Source: UBA3871 sp002392265 (GTDB lineage Bacteria > Bacillota > Clostridia > Peptostreptococcales > Anaerovoracaceae). From it: a DNA stretch of 16,729 nt. The translations under genes were made by a program, and so were the position numbers. The stretch is from NCBI GenBank assembly GCA_946614255.1, contig CAMOGS010000073.1, positions 1 through 16,729 on the forward strand, read 5' to 3'. The notes under the pieces are model-generated. The model saw nothing but the letters and a program-made list of their open reading frames with translations, searched no databases and had not been told where the DNA came from. This document shows, in pieces, positions 1 to 8,164 of this stretch (its first letter is position 1; every line of letters begins with the position of its first letter).

Positions 1-70
1 GATGAGAGGCGCAGCCGCATTGCCAAGAGCGTAATATGAACCCACTAAACCGAAAACCGCAAGGGTTTCG
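1..70 (-). other. Left edge: broken plus-strand frame, open minus-strand frame
   Basis: All three plus-strand frames carry stops here (TGA at 3-5, TAA at 32-34, TGA at 37-39), so the esterase that follows does not extend into this stretch. The minus strand is open from about 189 down to base 1. Over 1-70 it reads as a hydrophobic, membrane-like peptide (ETLAVFGLVGSYYALGNAAA). This could be the edge of another gene, a recombination junction or an assembly chimera. I do not recognise the peptide, and chance openness over so short a stretch is possible. Confidence 0.2.
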
Positions 71-934
71 TTGAGCGGCCAGTTTATTATAACGGGCGTA
101 AGCGAGGAGCCTGTAACACTGACTGCAACAAACGGCGTTGAAACCGAAGAGTTTACAATTTCCAGGACAGTAAAGGCACCAATCGGCATTTACTTCCTGA
201 CAGGTCAGAGCAATGCGGCTTACTATTTCGCGGATCCCGAAACAAGCGACAACACGAAAAAGGGAACCGCATACACCTATGATATTTCCGCAGGCATTTA
301 TTCGGTTCAGTCGATGAACAACGAAGACGGTTCGCAGGCCAGAGGCAATATTGATGCTGCCATAGCAAAGAGTCTCTATGACAACCTCGGTGAAAAGGTT
401 CTGATTGTGAATACGGGAATCAGCGGTAACTCCATCGATACCTTTGAACCGGATGATGGCGTATCCTATGCCTTTACAAAGGAAACATGGGATAATCTGC
501 AGTACATACTAAAGACTGACTGGTGGCAGGAAAGATTCGAAGAAAACGTCCGCAGCTACATTTGGATTCAGGGCGAATCCGATGACTGGGAGCTGCCTGA
601 AAGCTATATGGACAGCTTTTTGAAGTTCCACGAGATAATGCGCTCGGGAATGTACGGCTGCGATTACGGCTTTATTTCTCAGATTGTACCTCGTTTCTTC
701 AGACCAAACGATGCCCAGGAAAGACTTGCTCAGGGCTATGACGATATTTGGATGGCAACGAGAGTCACCAATACATTCAGTGCGGAAACGGGAGAACTCA
801 GATCCGATAATCTGCACTACACTCAAAAGGGTGACAACATCGCAGGAGAGGATATAGGCCACACCATTGCAATGGTATATCAGGGATTCGGCTATATGCT
901 TCCTGAGGGTGAACAGGATATTTTAATGGAGTAG
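71..934 (+). CDS. SGNH / sialate O-acetylesterase-like esterase, N-terminally truncated
   Basis: Probable carbohydrate esterase of the SGNH/SASA (CE6-like) kind, removing acyl groups from glycans. From a TTG at 71 the frame gives 287 residues. The first 35 or so look like the end of an Ig-like beta domain. GQSN follows with Ser47 as the likely nucleophile, then WIQGES at 165-170, and SDNLHYT with Asp246 and His249 as the likely rest of the triad. There is no signal peptide or anchor, although such enzymes are usually secreted and multidomain. An in-frame stop at 32-34 means the 5' part is missing or shifted. An AAGGG six bases before the TTG may be chance. Cardiolipin synthase starts four bases after the stop, so the two are probably co-transcribed. 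Fold and triad are fairly secure; the substrate is unknown. Confidence 0.62.
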   Translation: MSGQFIITGVSEEPVTLTATNGVETEEFTISRTVKAPIGIYFLTGQSNAAYYFADPETSDNTKKGTAYTYDISAGIYSVQSMNNEDGSQARGNIDAAIAKSLYDNLGEKVLIVNTGISGNSIDTFEPDDGVSYAFTKETWDNLQYILKTDWWQERFEENVRSYIWIQGESDDWELPESYMDSFLKFHEIMRSGMYGCDYGFISQIVPRFFRPNDAQERLAQGYDDIWMATRVTNTFSAETGELRSDNLHYTQKGDNIAGEDIGHTIAMVYQGFGYMLPEGEQDILME

Positions 935-938
935 ATTA

Positions 939-2414
939 ATGGTTGACTTGTACACAACGGGACAAACCTGGGATTTTTCGTGGATAGTTACGGCAATTCT
1001 CATATTGGATTTCATTATGATTTTTGCTGTAGTTTTTCTGGAACGTAAAAACCCTTCATCCACGCTGACATGGCTTTTCATACTGCTTTTTTTACCCCTC
1101 GTGGGAATGTTTTTGTACCTGCTTCTTTCGCAGAACATATCTCGTCAGAGGGTGTACAAGCTGTCGCGGGAAGAGGTAAAGGTAATTACCAATTCGCTCG
1201 ACAAACAGATGGAAAACATGAAGACCGGCAGGTTTACTTTTGCAAAAATCGAGGCCAGAAAATGGAGCGATTTGATAAAACTGAACCAGGTTTACGGGAG
1301 TGCATATTTTACTCAGGACAACGGCATCGATATTCTGACAGACGGCGGTCATATGTTTGGCGAGCTCTTAAAGGATATTGAAAATGCAAAGAGCAGCATT
1401 TGCGTGGAGTTCTTTATACTGAAGAATGACCCCGAAGGCAAAAAGCTTATCGAAGTTTTGACGCGGAAGGCGGAGCAGGGGCTGGATGTAAAGCTGCTGC
1501 TTGATGCTGTGGGAAGCCGCGGCATATGGGAATCGACACTCAGAAAATACGGAGAGGCGGGCGGAAAATACGCCTTCTTCTTTAAGAACAAGCTCAGAGT
1601 CATCAATTTCAGACTGAACTATCGTAATCACAGAAAGATTACAGTAATTGACGGAAAGACGGGCTATGTGGGCGGCTTTAATGTGGGCCGCGAATACCTT
1701 GGAAAAAAGAAGCGTTTCGGCTATTGGCGGGATACGCACCTCCGAATTACGGGCGGGTCTGTAAACGACCTGAAGGCAAGGTTCCTCCTCGACTGGAGGG
1801 CCGCAACCGGAGATGATTCAACGGATGTCAGAAATGCTCTTTACACAATACCGCAGCGTGGCGGTGAAGCAGGAATCCAAATAGTTTCATGCGGGCCGGA
1901 CTCACTACGTGAGGAGGTAAAGCGCGGATTCATGAAGATAATCACATCTTCGGTAAAGAATGTTTACATCCAGACGCCTTACTTCGTGCCGGATGCGGCG
2001 ATACTGGAATCGCTGAAAATGGCGGCGCAGTCGGGTGTGGATGTCAGACTGATGATTCCATGCAAGCCGGATCATCCTTTTGTGTACTGGGCTACGCACT
2101 GGTACGCAGGGGAGCTTTTGAAATCCGGCGGTCGTGTCTTCATCTATGAAAACGGCTTTATTCATGCAAAGACAATAGTTGCCGACGGAGAAGTAGCCTC
2201 CGTCGGGTCGACAAACTTTGATATACGCAGCTTCAGGCTGAACTTTGAAACGAACGCATTCATTTACGATTGCGACACGGCGGGCAGGCTTGAAGCGATA
2301 TACGAAAGCGATATAACCTATTGCAGGGAATTGACTCTTTCGGAATATAAAAAACGTCCTTTGATTGTTCATTTCAAAGAGAGTATATCGAGGCTGATGT
2401 CAGATATCTTATAA
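939..2414 (+). CDS. cls: Cardiolipin synthase (phospholipase D family)
   Basis: Membrane enzyme that condenses two phosphatidylglycerol molecules into cardiolipin and glycerol. The 491 residues match the bacterial family in length. Two N-terminal transmembrane helices lie at about 13-35 and 43-62, joined by RKNPSST, followed by two PLD domains. The HKD motifs are complete: His231-Lys233-Asp238 (NHRKITVIDG) and His409-Lys411-Asp416 (IHAKTIVADG). The ATG at 939 is preceded by GGAG at 928-931 with a 7-base gap and lies four bases after the esterase stop. The M50 protease gene begins 20 bases downstream, so this is an operon. No promoter is visible inside the window. Confidence 0.95.
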   Translation: MVDLYTTGQTWDFSWIVTAILILDFIMIFAVVFLERKNPSSTLTWLFILLFLPLVGMFLYLLLSQNISRQRVYKLSREEVKVITNSLDKQMENMKTGRFTFAKIEARKWSDLIKLNQVYGSAYFTQDNGIDILTDGGHMFGELLKDIENAKSSICVEFFILKNDPEGKKLIEVLTRKAEQGLDVKLLLDAVGSRGIWESTLRKYGEAGGKYAFFFKNKLRVINFRLNYRNHRKITVIDGKTGYVGGFNVGREYLGKKKRFGYWRDTHLRITGGSVNDLKARFLLDWRAATGDDSTDVRNALYTIPQRGGEAGIQIVSCGPDSLREEVKRGFMKIITSSVKNVYIQTPYFVPDAAILESLKMAAQSGVDVRLMIPCKPDHPFVYWATHWYAGELLKSGGRVFIYENGFIHAKTIVADGEVASVGSTNFDIRSFRLNFETNAFIYDCDTAGRLEAIYESDITYCRELTLSEYKKRPLIVHFKESISRLMSDIL

Positions 2415-2434
2415 TTTTGGCGAGGGTATAACCA

Positions 2435-3145
2435 ATGAGAAGAATGATAGGGACACCGATGTTTGTTATAATCCTGTTGCTGATGGTATCATCGGCAATG
2501 AGCGGCAGATTTAACAGCATCGGCGACTGGCTCATGAATATGGTGCTGATGTTTCCGGGTATCGTGATAGGACTTTCCTTTCACGAGTTTGGACATGCAT
2601 ATGCAGCGGTAAAGTGCGGCGATCCTACTCCAAGGAACCAGGGCAGACTTACGATTAATCCCATTGCGCATGTGGATCCGATAGGACTTGCCTGCCTGTT
2701 CTTTGTAGGCTTTGGATGGGGAGTTCCCGTTCAGATAAATCCGAGAAACTTCAGGCATCCGCGCCGCGACGAGCTTTTGGTATCGCTCGCAGGCGTTATA
2801 ATGAACTTTATTCTGGCAGTAATCTTTACGGGGATACTGCGCCTGCTTTATATGTCACCGGGGTTTTTATCGTCATCAATCGGAGGCATAGTCTGGGAGG
2901 TAATACTTTACGTAATCCAGATTAATCTGGTGCTTTTGGTATTCAACCTGCTGCCTGTTCCGCCGCTTGACGGATTCGGCATTATAACTCAGCTTTTCAA
3001 CCTGAGAAACACCAGATTTTACTACACTGTATATAACAACGGATTTTTTATCCTGGTCATACTGATTCTTTTCGGTGTGACAGACAGGGTACTTGGCCCG
3101 ATAATCAGTTTTCTCTACAGTTTTATTACGGGGATATTCTTTTAA
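2435..3145 (+). CDS. M50-family (site-2-protease-like) membrane metalloprotease
   Basis: Polytopic membrane zinc protease of the small bacterial M50 type (B. subtilis YwhC-like), 236 residues. The HExxH zinc motif is HEFGH at 50-54. The second conserved motif, NLLPVPPLDG at 171-180, supplies the third zinc ligand, Asp179. About five or six hydrophobic segments surround them. There is no PDZ domain, so it differs from RseP. Family members may cleave transmembrane substrates, but the substrate cannot be read here. GAGGG at 2422-2426 precedes the ATG by 8 bases. The TAA stop overlaps the gntR start in a TAATG arrangement, which implies translational coupling. It could be a degenerate relative with no protease role, but both motifs are intact. 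Confidence 0.9.
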   Translation: MRRMIGTPMFVIILLLMVSSAMSGRFNSIGDWLMNMVLMFPGIVIGLSFHEFGHAYAAVKCGDPTPRNQGRLTINPIAHVDPIGLACLFFVGFGWGVPVQINPRNFRHPRRDELLVSLAGVIMNFILAVIFTGILRLLYMSPGFLSSSIGGIVWEVILYVIQINLVLLVFNLLPVPPLDGFGIITQLFNLRNTRFYYTVYNNGFFILVILILFGVTDRVLGPIISFLYSFITGIFF

Positions 3146-3798
3146 TGTACAAATTGCAATCGGAGAAAAAAAACAACCAGCCGCTTTCCGGAGGCCTCTT
3201 TTCCGCTCTCCAGAAGGATATTCTGGTAGGTAATATAAAGCCCGGCGAAAAGCTGACAGAACAGAGCATCTGCGATGAATACAAGGTCAGCAGGACTCCC
3301 GTCAGAGAAGCTCTCAGGCAGCTCGAAAAGGATGGGCTGATTGAAAACATTCCGAATCGCGGCGCCTTTGTGATAGGCTTTTCAGATCAGGACATAGCTG
3401 ACATGTATGAGCTTCGCAGCGCATATGAGATTCAGGCGGTAAAATGGGCAATTGAGAGAATCACCGACGAAGAGCTTTCAAAGCTCGAGGAAACCTTTGA
3501 ATTCATGGAGTTTTATACTCACAAAAATGACTTCGAAAAGATGTGCAGCATAAACACTAATTTCCACGAGCTCATATACGAAGCTGCGCATAATCGCATG
3601 CTAAAGCAGATTTTGAGCTCATACCTTTTGTATATCAGGCACATCAGAAAGCAGCCGGAGGACACAAAGGAGTATCTTTTCACCGTGCTCGAAGAGCATA
3701 AAAAAATATTCGAGGCCTTCAAGACGCACGACGTCGAAGCGGGAATAAGGGCAATGCAGGAGCATATGCATCACTCCAGGCAGAGAGCTACAGTATAA
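3145..3798 (+). CDS. GntR-family transcriptional regulator, FCD subfamily
   Basis: DNA-binding repressor or activator of 217 residues. An N-terminal winged helix (about 15-75) carries the GntR signature: KLTEQSICDEYKVSRTPVRE, then LRQLEKDGLIENIPNRGAFV. The C-terminal all-helical FCD domain (about 85-215) usually binds a carboxylic acid next to a metal. Histidines at the expected places are present (NFHELIYE, EEHKKIF, EHMHHS), but the usual Asp four residues before the first His is Asn, so metal binding may differ. The ATG overlaps the stop of the protease gene by one base. It is the last gene of the cls-protease-gntR group and is followed by a strong terminator. Its target genes and ligand are unknown. 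Confidence 0.9.
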   Translation: MYKLQSEKKNNQPLSGGLFSALQKDILVGNIKPGEKLTEQSICDEYKVSRTPVREALRQLEKDGLIENIPNRGAFVIGFSDQDIADMYELRSAYEIQAVKWAIERITDEELSKLEETFEFMEFYTHKNDFEKMCSINTNFHELIYEAAHNRMLKQILSSYLLYIRHIRKQPEDTKEYLFTVLEEHKKIFEAFKTHDVEAGIRAMQEHMHHSRQRATV

Positions 3799-3824
3799 AT
3801 ACATTCAAACACAGGAAATAAAAG

Positions 3825-3847
3825 CCGACCGACGGGTCGGTTTTTTT
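3825..3847 (+). terminator. Intrinsic terminator after gntR
   Basis: A 6-bp GC-rich stem, CCGACC (3825-3830) and GGTCGG (3835-3840), with a GACG loop, is followed at once by seven T residues (3841-3847). It ends the cls-M50-gntR transcript 26 bases after the gntR stop. The stem has the pattern GACC-N4-GGTC, the same spacing as the efflux operator 70 bases downstream. Confidence 0.9.
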
Positions 3848-3857
3848 GTTATATCTG

Positions 3858-3886
3858 TTGACACCCGTCTTTTTTAGGAGTAAAAT
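3858..3886 (+). promoter_or_regulatory. Sigma-A promoter of the efflux operon
   Basis: A consensus -35 box TTGACA (3858-3863), a 17-base spacer and a near-consensus -10 box TAAAAT (3881-3886). The predicted start point is near 3893, directly against the palindromic operator. This is the clearest vegetative promoter in the window. Confidence 0.88.
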
Positions 3887-3894
3887 GACTACGT

Positions 3895-3908
3895 TGACCC
3901 GTGGGTCA
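3895..3908 (+). promoter_or_regulatory. Palindromic operator at the efflux promoter start point
   Basis: A perfect inverted repeat, TGACCC-GT-GGGTCA, lies just downstream of the -10 box, where bound repressor would block initiation. The last regulatory gene of the operon encodes a TetR protein, which makes it the obvious binder and suggests negative autoregulation relieved by a pump substrate. The pairing with this TetR is inferred from position, not shown. Confidence 0.75.
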
Positions 3909-3958
3909 GTTTTTGAAAGGTGTTAAAAACTCAGATATATTCAGGGGAGGGAACAGTA

Positions 3959-5008
3959 TTGAAAAAGAACAAAATTGTTATAGCAGTGGTGGTGCTGCTG
4001 GGAGCTTTATGTCTCTACAGAATAGGCTCCTTCGCAGCAGAAAGAATAGCGCCTGCCGAGGATGAGACAAAGCTTACCGCAGTAAAGACGGCTACTGTGG
4101 AATATATGGACATCAGCAAGGCAACACCTATGTCGGGACGCATCAGCCCTGCGCAGGAGGCAGCCATTGTACCGCTGGCAGCAGGACAGGTAACAAAGGT
4201 GAACGTAAAGGTTGGAGATTATGTCAAAGCAGGAACTGTGCTCTTTGAAATCGACAAAGGGACGGTAAGCGGTTCATATACTCAGGCAAAGGCTGCTTAT
4301 GATCTTGCGAGAACCACATACAGCAACATGGAAAAGCTCTACAGCGAAGGCGCCATTTCAAAGAGCGACTACGACAGCGCACGCGTCAGCTACATTTCCG
4401 CACAGGAAAACTACAAGCTCGCAGCTGAGCAGTATTCCAACTTCAGCCCATCATCGCCTATAGACGGCTACGTTACAAGCATGAATGTTTCAGTCGGAAA
4501 CGTAGTGGCTACCGGCAGCGTTGCAGCTTCCGTCGCAAACACCGACGAGCTTGAAATCAGCACGACAGCATCGGAATACATTGCGGGACTTTTAAACGTC
4601 GGAGACAGTGTTGAGGTTTACGTTGACAACAGGGAAAAGCCGTACACCGGAGTGGTTGAGACACTTTCGCCGGCGCCGGCTTACGGAACCTTTACTTATC
4701 CGATAACCATTTCGCTCGACAACAGCTCGGGTGAACTGATGAGCGGTCAGTTTGCGGAAATTCGCGTAACGGCGGAGGAGTCAAAGAACGCACTCTGCGT
4801 GCCTAGCGATGCGCTGATCATGAAGAACGGAAAGACGGTTCTGGTGCTTGTGAATGAGGAAGGCATTGCTTCCTATAGCGAAGCAACATATGGGATTGAT
4901 AATGGAGAGGTTGTCGAAATTCTGAGCGGAGCAAAGAAAGGGGACAAGGTTGTTATTTCCGGACAGAGCTTCATTTCAGACGGCGAAAAGGTTAGAGTTG
5001 TGGAGTAA
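3959..5008 (+). CDS. Membrane-fusion (HlyD/AcrA-like) subunit of RND efflux pump
   Basis: Periplasmic-adaptor-type subunit that works with the RND pump encoded next. I chose the TTG at 3959 (349 residues, MKKNKIVIAVVVLL) because AGGGGAGG at 3943-3950 sits 8 bases before it. An upstream in-frame GTG at 3920 would add 13 residues with no ribosome site. Domains in order: one N-terminal membrane helix or uncleaved signal (about 5-22); a biotinyl-lipoyl half-domain (AAIVPLAAGQVTKVNVKVGD); a short coiled-coil hairpin; the second lipoyl half (SPIDGYVTSMNVSVGN); beta-barrel and C-terminal membrane-proximal domains. The short hairpin, and the absence of an outer-membrane channel gene, fit a single-membrane cell. 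The RND gene begins 18 bases later. Confidence 0.92.
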   Translation: MKKNKIVIAVVVLLGALCLYRIGSFAAERIAPAEDETKLTAVKTATVEYMDISKATPMSGRISPAQEAAIVPLAAGQVTKVNVKVGDYVKAGTVLFEIDKGTVSGSYTQAKAAYDLARTTYSNMEKLYSEGAISKSDYDSARVSYISAQENYKLAAEQYSNFSPSSPIDGYVTSMNVSVGNVVATGSVAASVANTDELEISTTASEYIAGLLNVGDSVEVYVDNREKPYTGVVETLSPAPAYGTFTYPITISLDNSSGELMSGQFAEIRVTAEESKNALCVPSDALIMKNGKTVLVLVNEEGIASYSEATYGIDNGEVVEILSGAKKGDKVVISGQSFISDGEKVRVVE

Positions 5009-5026
5009 CAGCCACCGGGGGATTAT

Positions 5027-8000
5027 ATGAATATAGCTAATATTACAATAAAGAGACCTGTCGCGACGGTAATGATACTGCTGATCGTAGTGGTTCTCGG
5101 ATTCATGGCGCTTTTTAAGATTCCAATGGATCTGATGCCTGATTTTGATTTGCCGTACGCAATGGTCATGACTACATACAGCAACACCTCTCCTGAAGAG
5201 GTGGAGTCTCTGGTTACGGAGACAATTGAAACGGCGATGGCTTCGGTTGAAAACCTGAATGCGATGATTTCGTACAGCATGGAGGGAACATCCGTGGTCA
5301 TGATAGAGTTTAATTATGATACGGATATGAACTTCGCCACGCTCGCAATGCGGGACAAGCTGGAGCTGGTCGAAGATTATCTGCCCGACGACTGCTCGAA
5401 GCCGACAATCATGAAGCTCGACATGAGCCTGATGCCTCAGGCACAGATTTTTGTGTCGGCTGAGGGAAAGTCAATTGCAGAGTTAAACGGTATGATTGAG
5501 GATACAATCGTTCCGCGCCTTGAAAGAGCAAAGGGTGTTGCCTCCGTTTCGGTAACGGGCGGCATAGATGAAGAGATTGCCGTAAAGGTTTCGCAGGAGC
5601 AGCTAAGCAGCTACGGACTGAGCGTCGCAACACTTTCTCAGATTCTCGCAGCGGAAAACATCAATCTGCCAAACGGTTCTGTTTCAAAGGGCAGCTCCGA
5701 CATCATAGTTCGTACTATGGGAAAATTTGACAGTGTAAAGGACATAGAAGAAGTACCTTTGCGCATTTCAGACTACAGCATTGTGCGCCTCGGCGACATT
5801 GCTACGGTCACACGTCAGCAGGCAGAGCAGACGGGAATCGCACGCATTGACGGCAGTACCGCAATCGGACTCTTGATTTCAAAGGCCAGTGACGCAAACA
5901 CGGTAGATGTTTCAAAGGCTATGAGGAAAGCACTCGCGGATTTGGAGGAAAAATATCCTGAGTGCAATTTCGTCATCGGCTATGATTCGGCAGATTACAT
6001 CCAGGCTTCAATCAGCACGCTTGCTGTAAATGCTATTTACGGTGCACTGCTCGCAATAATCGTGGTGTTTATTTTCCTCAGGAACATCAGAGCCACGCTG
6101 ATAATAGGAATATCCATACCGACATCGCTCCTCGCAGCGCTGGCAACCATGAGAGCGATGAACATGACACTAAACATGATAACGCTTTGCGCGCTTGCTA
6201 TCTGTGTCGGTATGCTGGTGGACAATTCAATTGTTGTCCTCGAAAACATATTCAGGCTGAAGCAGGATATAGCCAGCCCTGAAGAGGCCGCAAGGGCGGG
6301 CTCAAAGGAAATTATGCTCGCAATTATGGCGTCAACACTGACGACCATAATGGTATTCCTGCCGATTGCACTTTCGAGCGGGCTTGCCGGCATGATCTTT
6401 GCCGATTTCTGCAAGACCATCATCATCGCACTCCTCGCATCGCTGATTGTTGCGGTAGGAATAGTGCCTATGCTCTTTTCAAAGGTTATGCGCGGAAATG
6501 TGAATACCACATACATACGAATCGGAAGAGAGCGTTATAAATACAGATTCTTAAATAAATTCGCAGGCTTTATCGAAAGCCTCAAGGAAGGCTACGGCAG
6601 AGTATTGCCAAAAGCACTCGCAAAGCCGAAGAGATTTGTTCTGATGTGCTTTGGCATATTCGTTGTCTCGATGGTGCTGATTATAACCGTGGGTGTGGAA
6701 ATCCTGCCTGAAGCTGATGAAGGCATGATTTCGGTATCCGTAAAGATGCCTTACGGCACTACGCTCGAGGACAAAGACAAAACCATGTCGAAAATCGAAG
6801 AGTATGTGCTTTCGCTCCCTGAGGTAGAGCACGTAGCGATGACGACCGACGGCCTTTCCATGCTCTCACTTTCGCAAAGCTCTTCACTGACACTGTCGCT
6901 GTGCGACAAGAACAAGCGCGACAAGACATGCACAGAGCTGGCCGCAGAGATTGAAGACTACTTTGACGATATGACCGAGGCTCAGGTTTCGGCTCAGAAC
7001 AGCGACTCCATGTCATCATATTTCGGCGAGTACGACCTGACCTTTAGCATAAAGGGCAGTGACTTTGAGAGACTCGAGGAAATCGGGCATAATCTCGAAG
7101 AGCGGCTTGGCAGCATGGAGCAGGTTAACGATGCAAAGCTCGATCTGACGGAGGGCTCGCCTGAGGTTCAGGTAATTATTGATAGAAATACAGCGGCGTA
7201 TTACGGAGTTACGACCTATCAGCTGGCAAGCAGCCTCTCACAGGCAATCTCCGGAAAGACCGCGACGAGAGTGGATATTGACGGCGAGCAGATCAACCTC
7301 GTTATCACACTGGAAAACGGTGCGGAGGATGTCGATATGATGAAGGAAGTGATTGTAGCCGGCAATTACGGACAAAATGTGCCGGTAGGTCAGATTGCAA
7401 CCTTCAAATACGACAATGCGCCTAACTATATATACAGAGAAAATCAGGTTAATACTCTGACACTGAATGTAGATACAAACAGCAGTACAATGCTTTCGGG
7501 CTCGCCTGAGGTAGTTGCGGCCGTAGAGGAATATCCTTTCCCTGAAGGCTATTATGCCGAAACAGGCGGCAGCTACGATCAGATGATGGACGCGTTCGGG
7601 GATCTGTTCCTCGCGTTGCTTGCTGCGATTGCGCTGGTATTTCTGCTGCTTGCGGCTCAGTTCGAGTCCATGCTGATGGCGTTCATCGTTATGATGGCTG
7701 TTCCGTTTGCGATGACGGGAGCGTTCCTTGCACTGTTCCTGACGGGCACTGCACTTTCGCTTACATCATTCCTCGGACTGATTATGCTGGTAGGTATAGT
7801 TGTAAACAATTCAATCCTGCTCGTAGAGTTCGTAAATCACTACAAGGAATCTCTCGGACTTGGCGAAGCGCTCGTTCAGGCAGGAAAGCTGAGACTCAGA
7901 CCAATTTTGATGTCTGCAACCACAACCATTGTCGGCATGATTCCGATTTCGCTCGGATTCGGTGACGGCGGTGAAATGATGGCACCTATGGGAATCTCCG

Positions 8001-8164
8001 TTATCGGAGGTCTGACGGCATCAACCCTGGTTACACTCTTCCTGATTCCTGTAATCTATTCTATGGTTGAAAGGCGCAAGGAAAGAAGAAGATTACGTCA
8101 CGAAGCAAAAGAAGAAAAAATTGCAGAGCTTGAAGCACAGTGGGCGGTAGAAGATGGCAAATAA
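5027..8164 (+). CDS. RND-family (HAE1/AcrB/SwrC-like) efflux transporter
   Basis: Inner-membrane proton-driven exporter of 1045 residues, a full-length RND protein with the usual two-fold repeat: TM1 (about 10-30), porter domain, TM2-7, second porter domain (about 560-850), TM8-12. The opening ANITIKRPVATVMILLIVVV and the IPMDLMPDFDLP segment are typical. The TM4 relay motif reads GMLVDNSIVVLEN, so Asp399 is kept and AcrB's second Asp is Asn400. In TM10 the AcrB lysine position falls in VVNNSILLVEF (Asn927-Asn928). The protein is therefore nearer to SwrC-like Gram-positive pumps than to AcrB. GGGGG at 5017-5021 precedes the ATG. The stop overlaps the tetR start by 11 bases. Likely substrates are surfactants, bile salts or drugs, but none can be read from the sequence. 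Confidence 0.94.
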   Translation: MNIANITIKRPVATVMILLIVVVLGFMALFKIPMDLMPDFDLPYAMVMTTYSNTSPEEVESLVTETIETAMASVENLNAMISYSMEGTSVVMIEFNYDTDMNFATLAMRDKLELVEDYLPDDCSKPTIMKLDMSLMPQAQIFVSAEGKSIAELNGMIEDTIVPRLERAKGVASVSVTGGIDEEIAVKVSQEQLSSYGLSVATLSQILAAENINLPNGSVSKGSSDIIVRTMGKFDSVKDIEEVPLRISDYSIVRLGDIATVTRQQAEQTGIARIDGSTAIGLLISKASDANTVDVSKAMRKALADLEEKYPECNFVIGYDSADYIQASISTLAVNAIYGALLAIIVVFIFLRNIRATLIIGISIPTSLLAALATMRAMNMTLNMITLCALAICVGMLVDNSIVVLENIFRLKQDIASPEEAARAGSKEIMLAIMASTLTTIMVFLPIALSSGLAGMIFADFCKTIIIALLASLIVAVGIVPMLFSKVMRGNVNTTYIRIGRERYKYRFLNKFAGFIESLKEGYGRVLPKALAKPKRFVLMCFGIFVVSMVLIITVGVEILPEADEGMISVSVKMPYGTTLEDKDKTMSKIEEYVLSLPEVEHVAMTTDGLSMLSLSQSSSLTLSLCDKNKRDKTCTELAAEIEDYFDDMTEAQVSAQNSDSMSSYFGEYDLTFSIKGSDFERLEEIGHNLEERLGSMEQVNDAKLDLTEGSPEVQVIIDRNTAAYYGVTTYQLASSLSQAISGKTATRVDIDGEQINLVITLENGAEDVDMMKEVIVAGNYGQNVPVGQIATFKYDNAPNYIYRENQVNTLTLNVDTNSSTMLSGSPEVVAAVEEYPFPEGYYAETGGSYDQMMDAFGDLFLALLAAIALVFLLLAAQFESMLMAFIVMMAVPFAMTGAFLALFLTGTALSLTSFLGLIMLVGIVVNNSILLVEFVNHYKESLGLGEALVQAGKLRLRPILMSATTTIVGMIPISLGFGDGGEMMAPMGISVIGGLTASTLVTLFLIPVIYSMVERRKERRRLRHEAKEEKIAELEAQWAVEDGK

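Noticed and set aside
3920..3958. GTG at 3920 as start of the membrane-fusion protein
   Set aside because: No ribosome site precedes it, while AGGGGAGG is ideally placed for the TTG at 3959, which also gives a cleaner N-terminal membrane helix.
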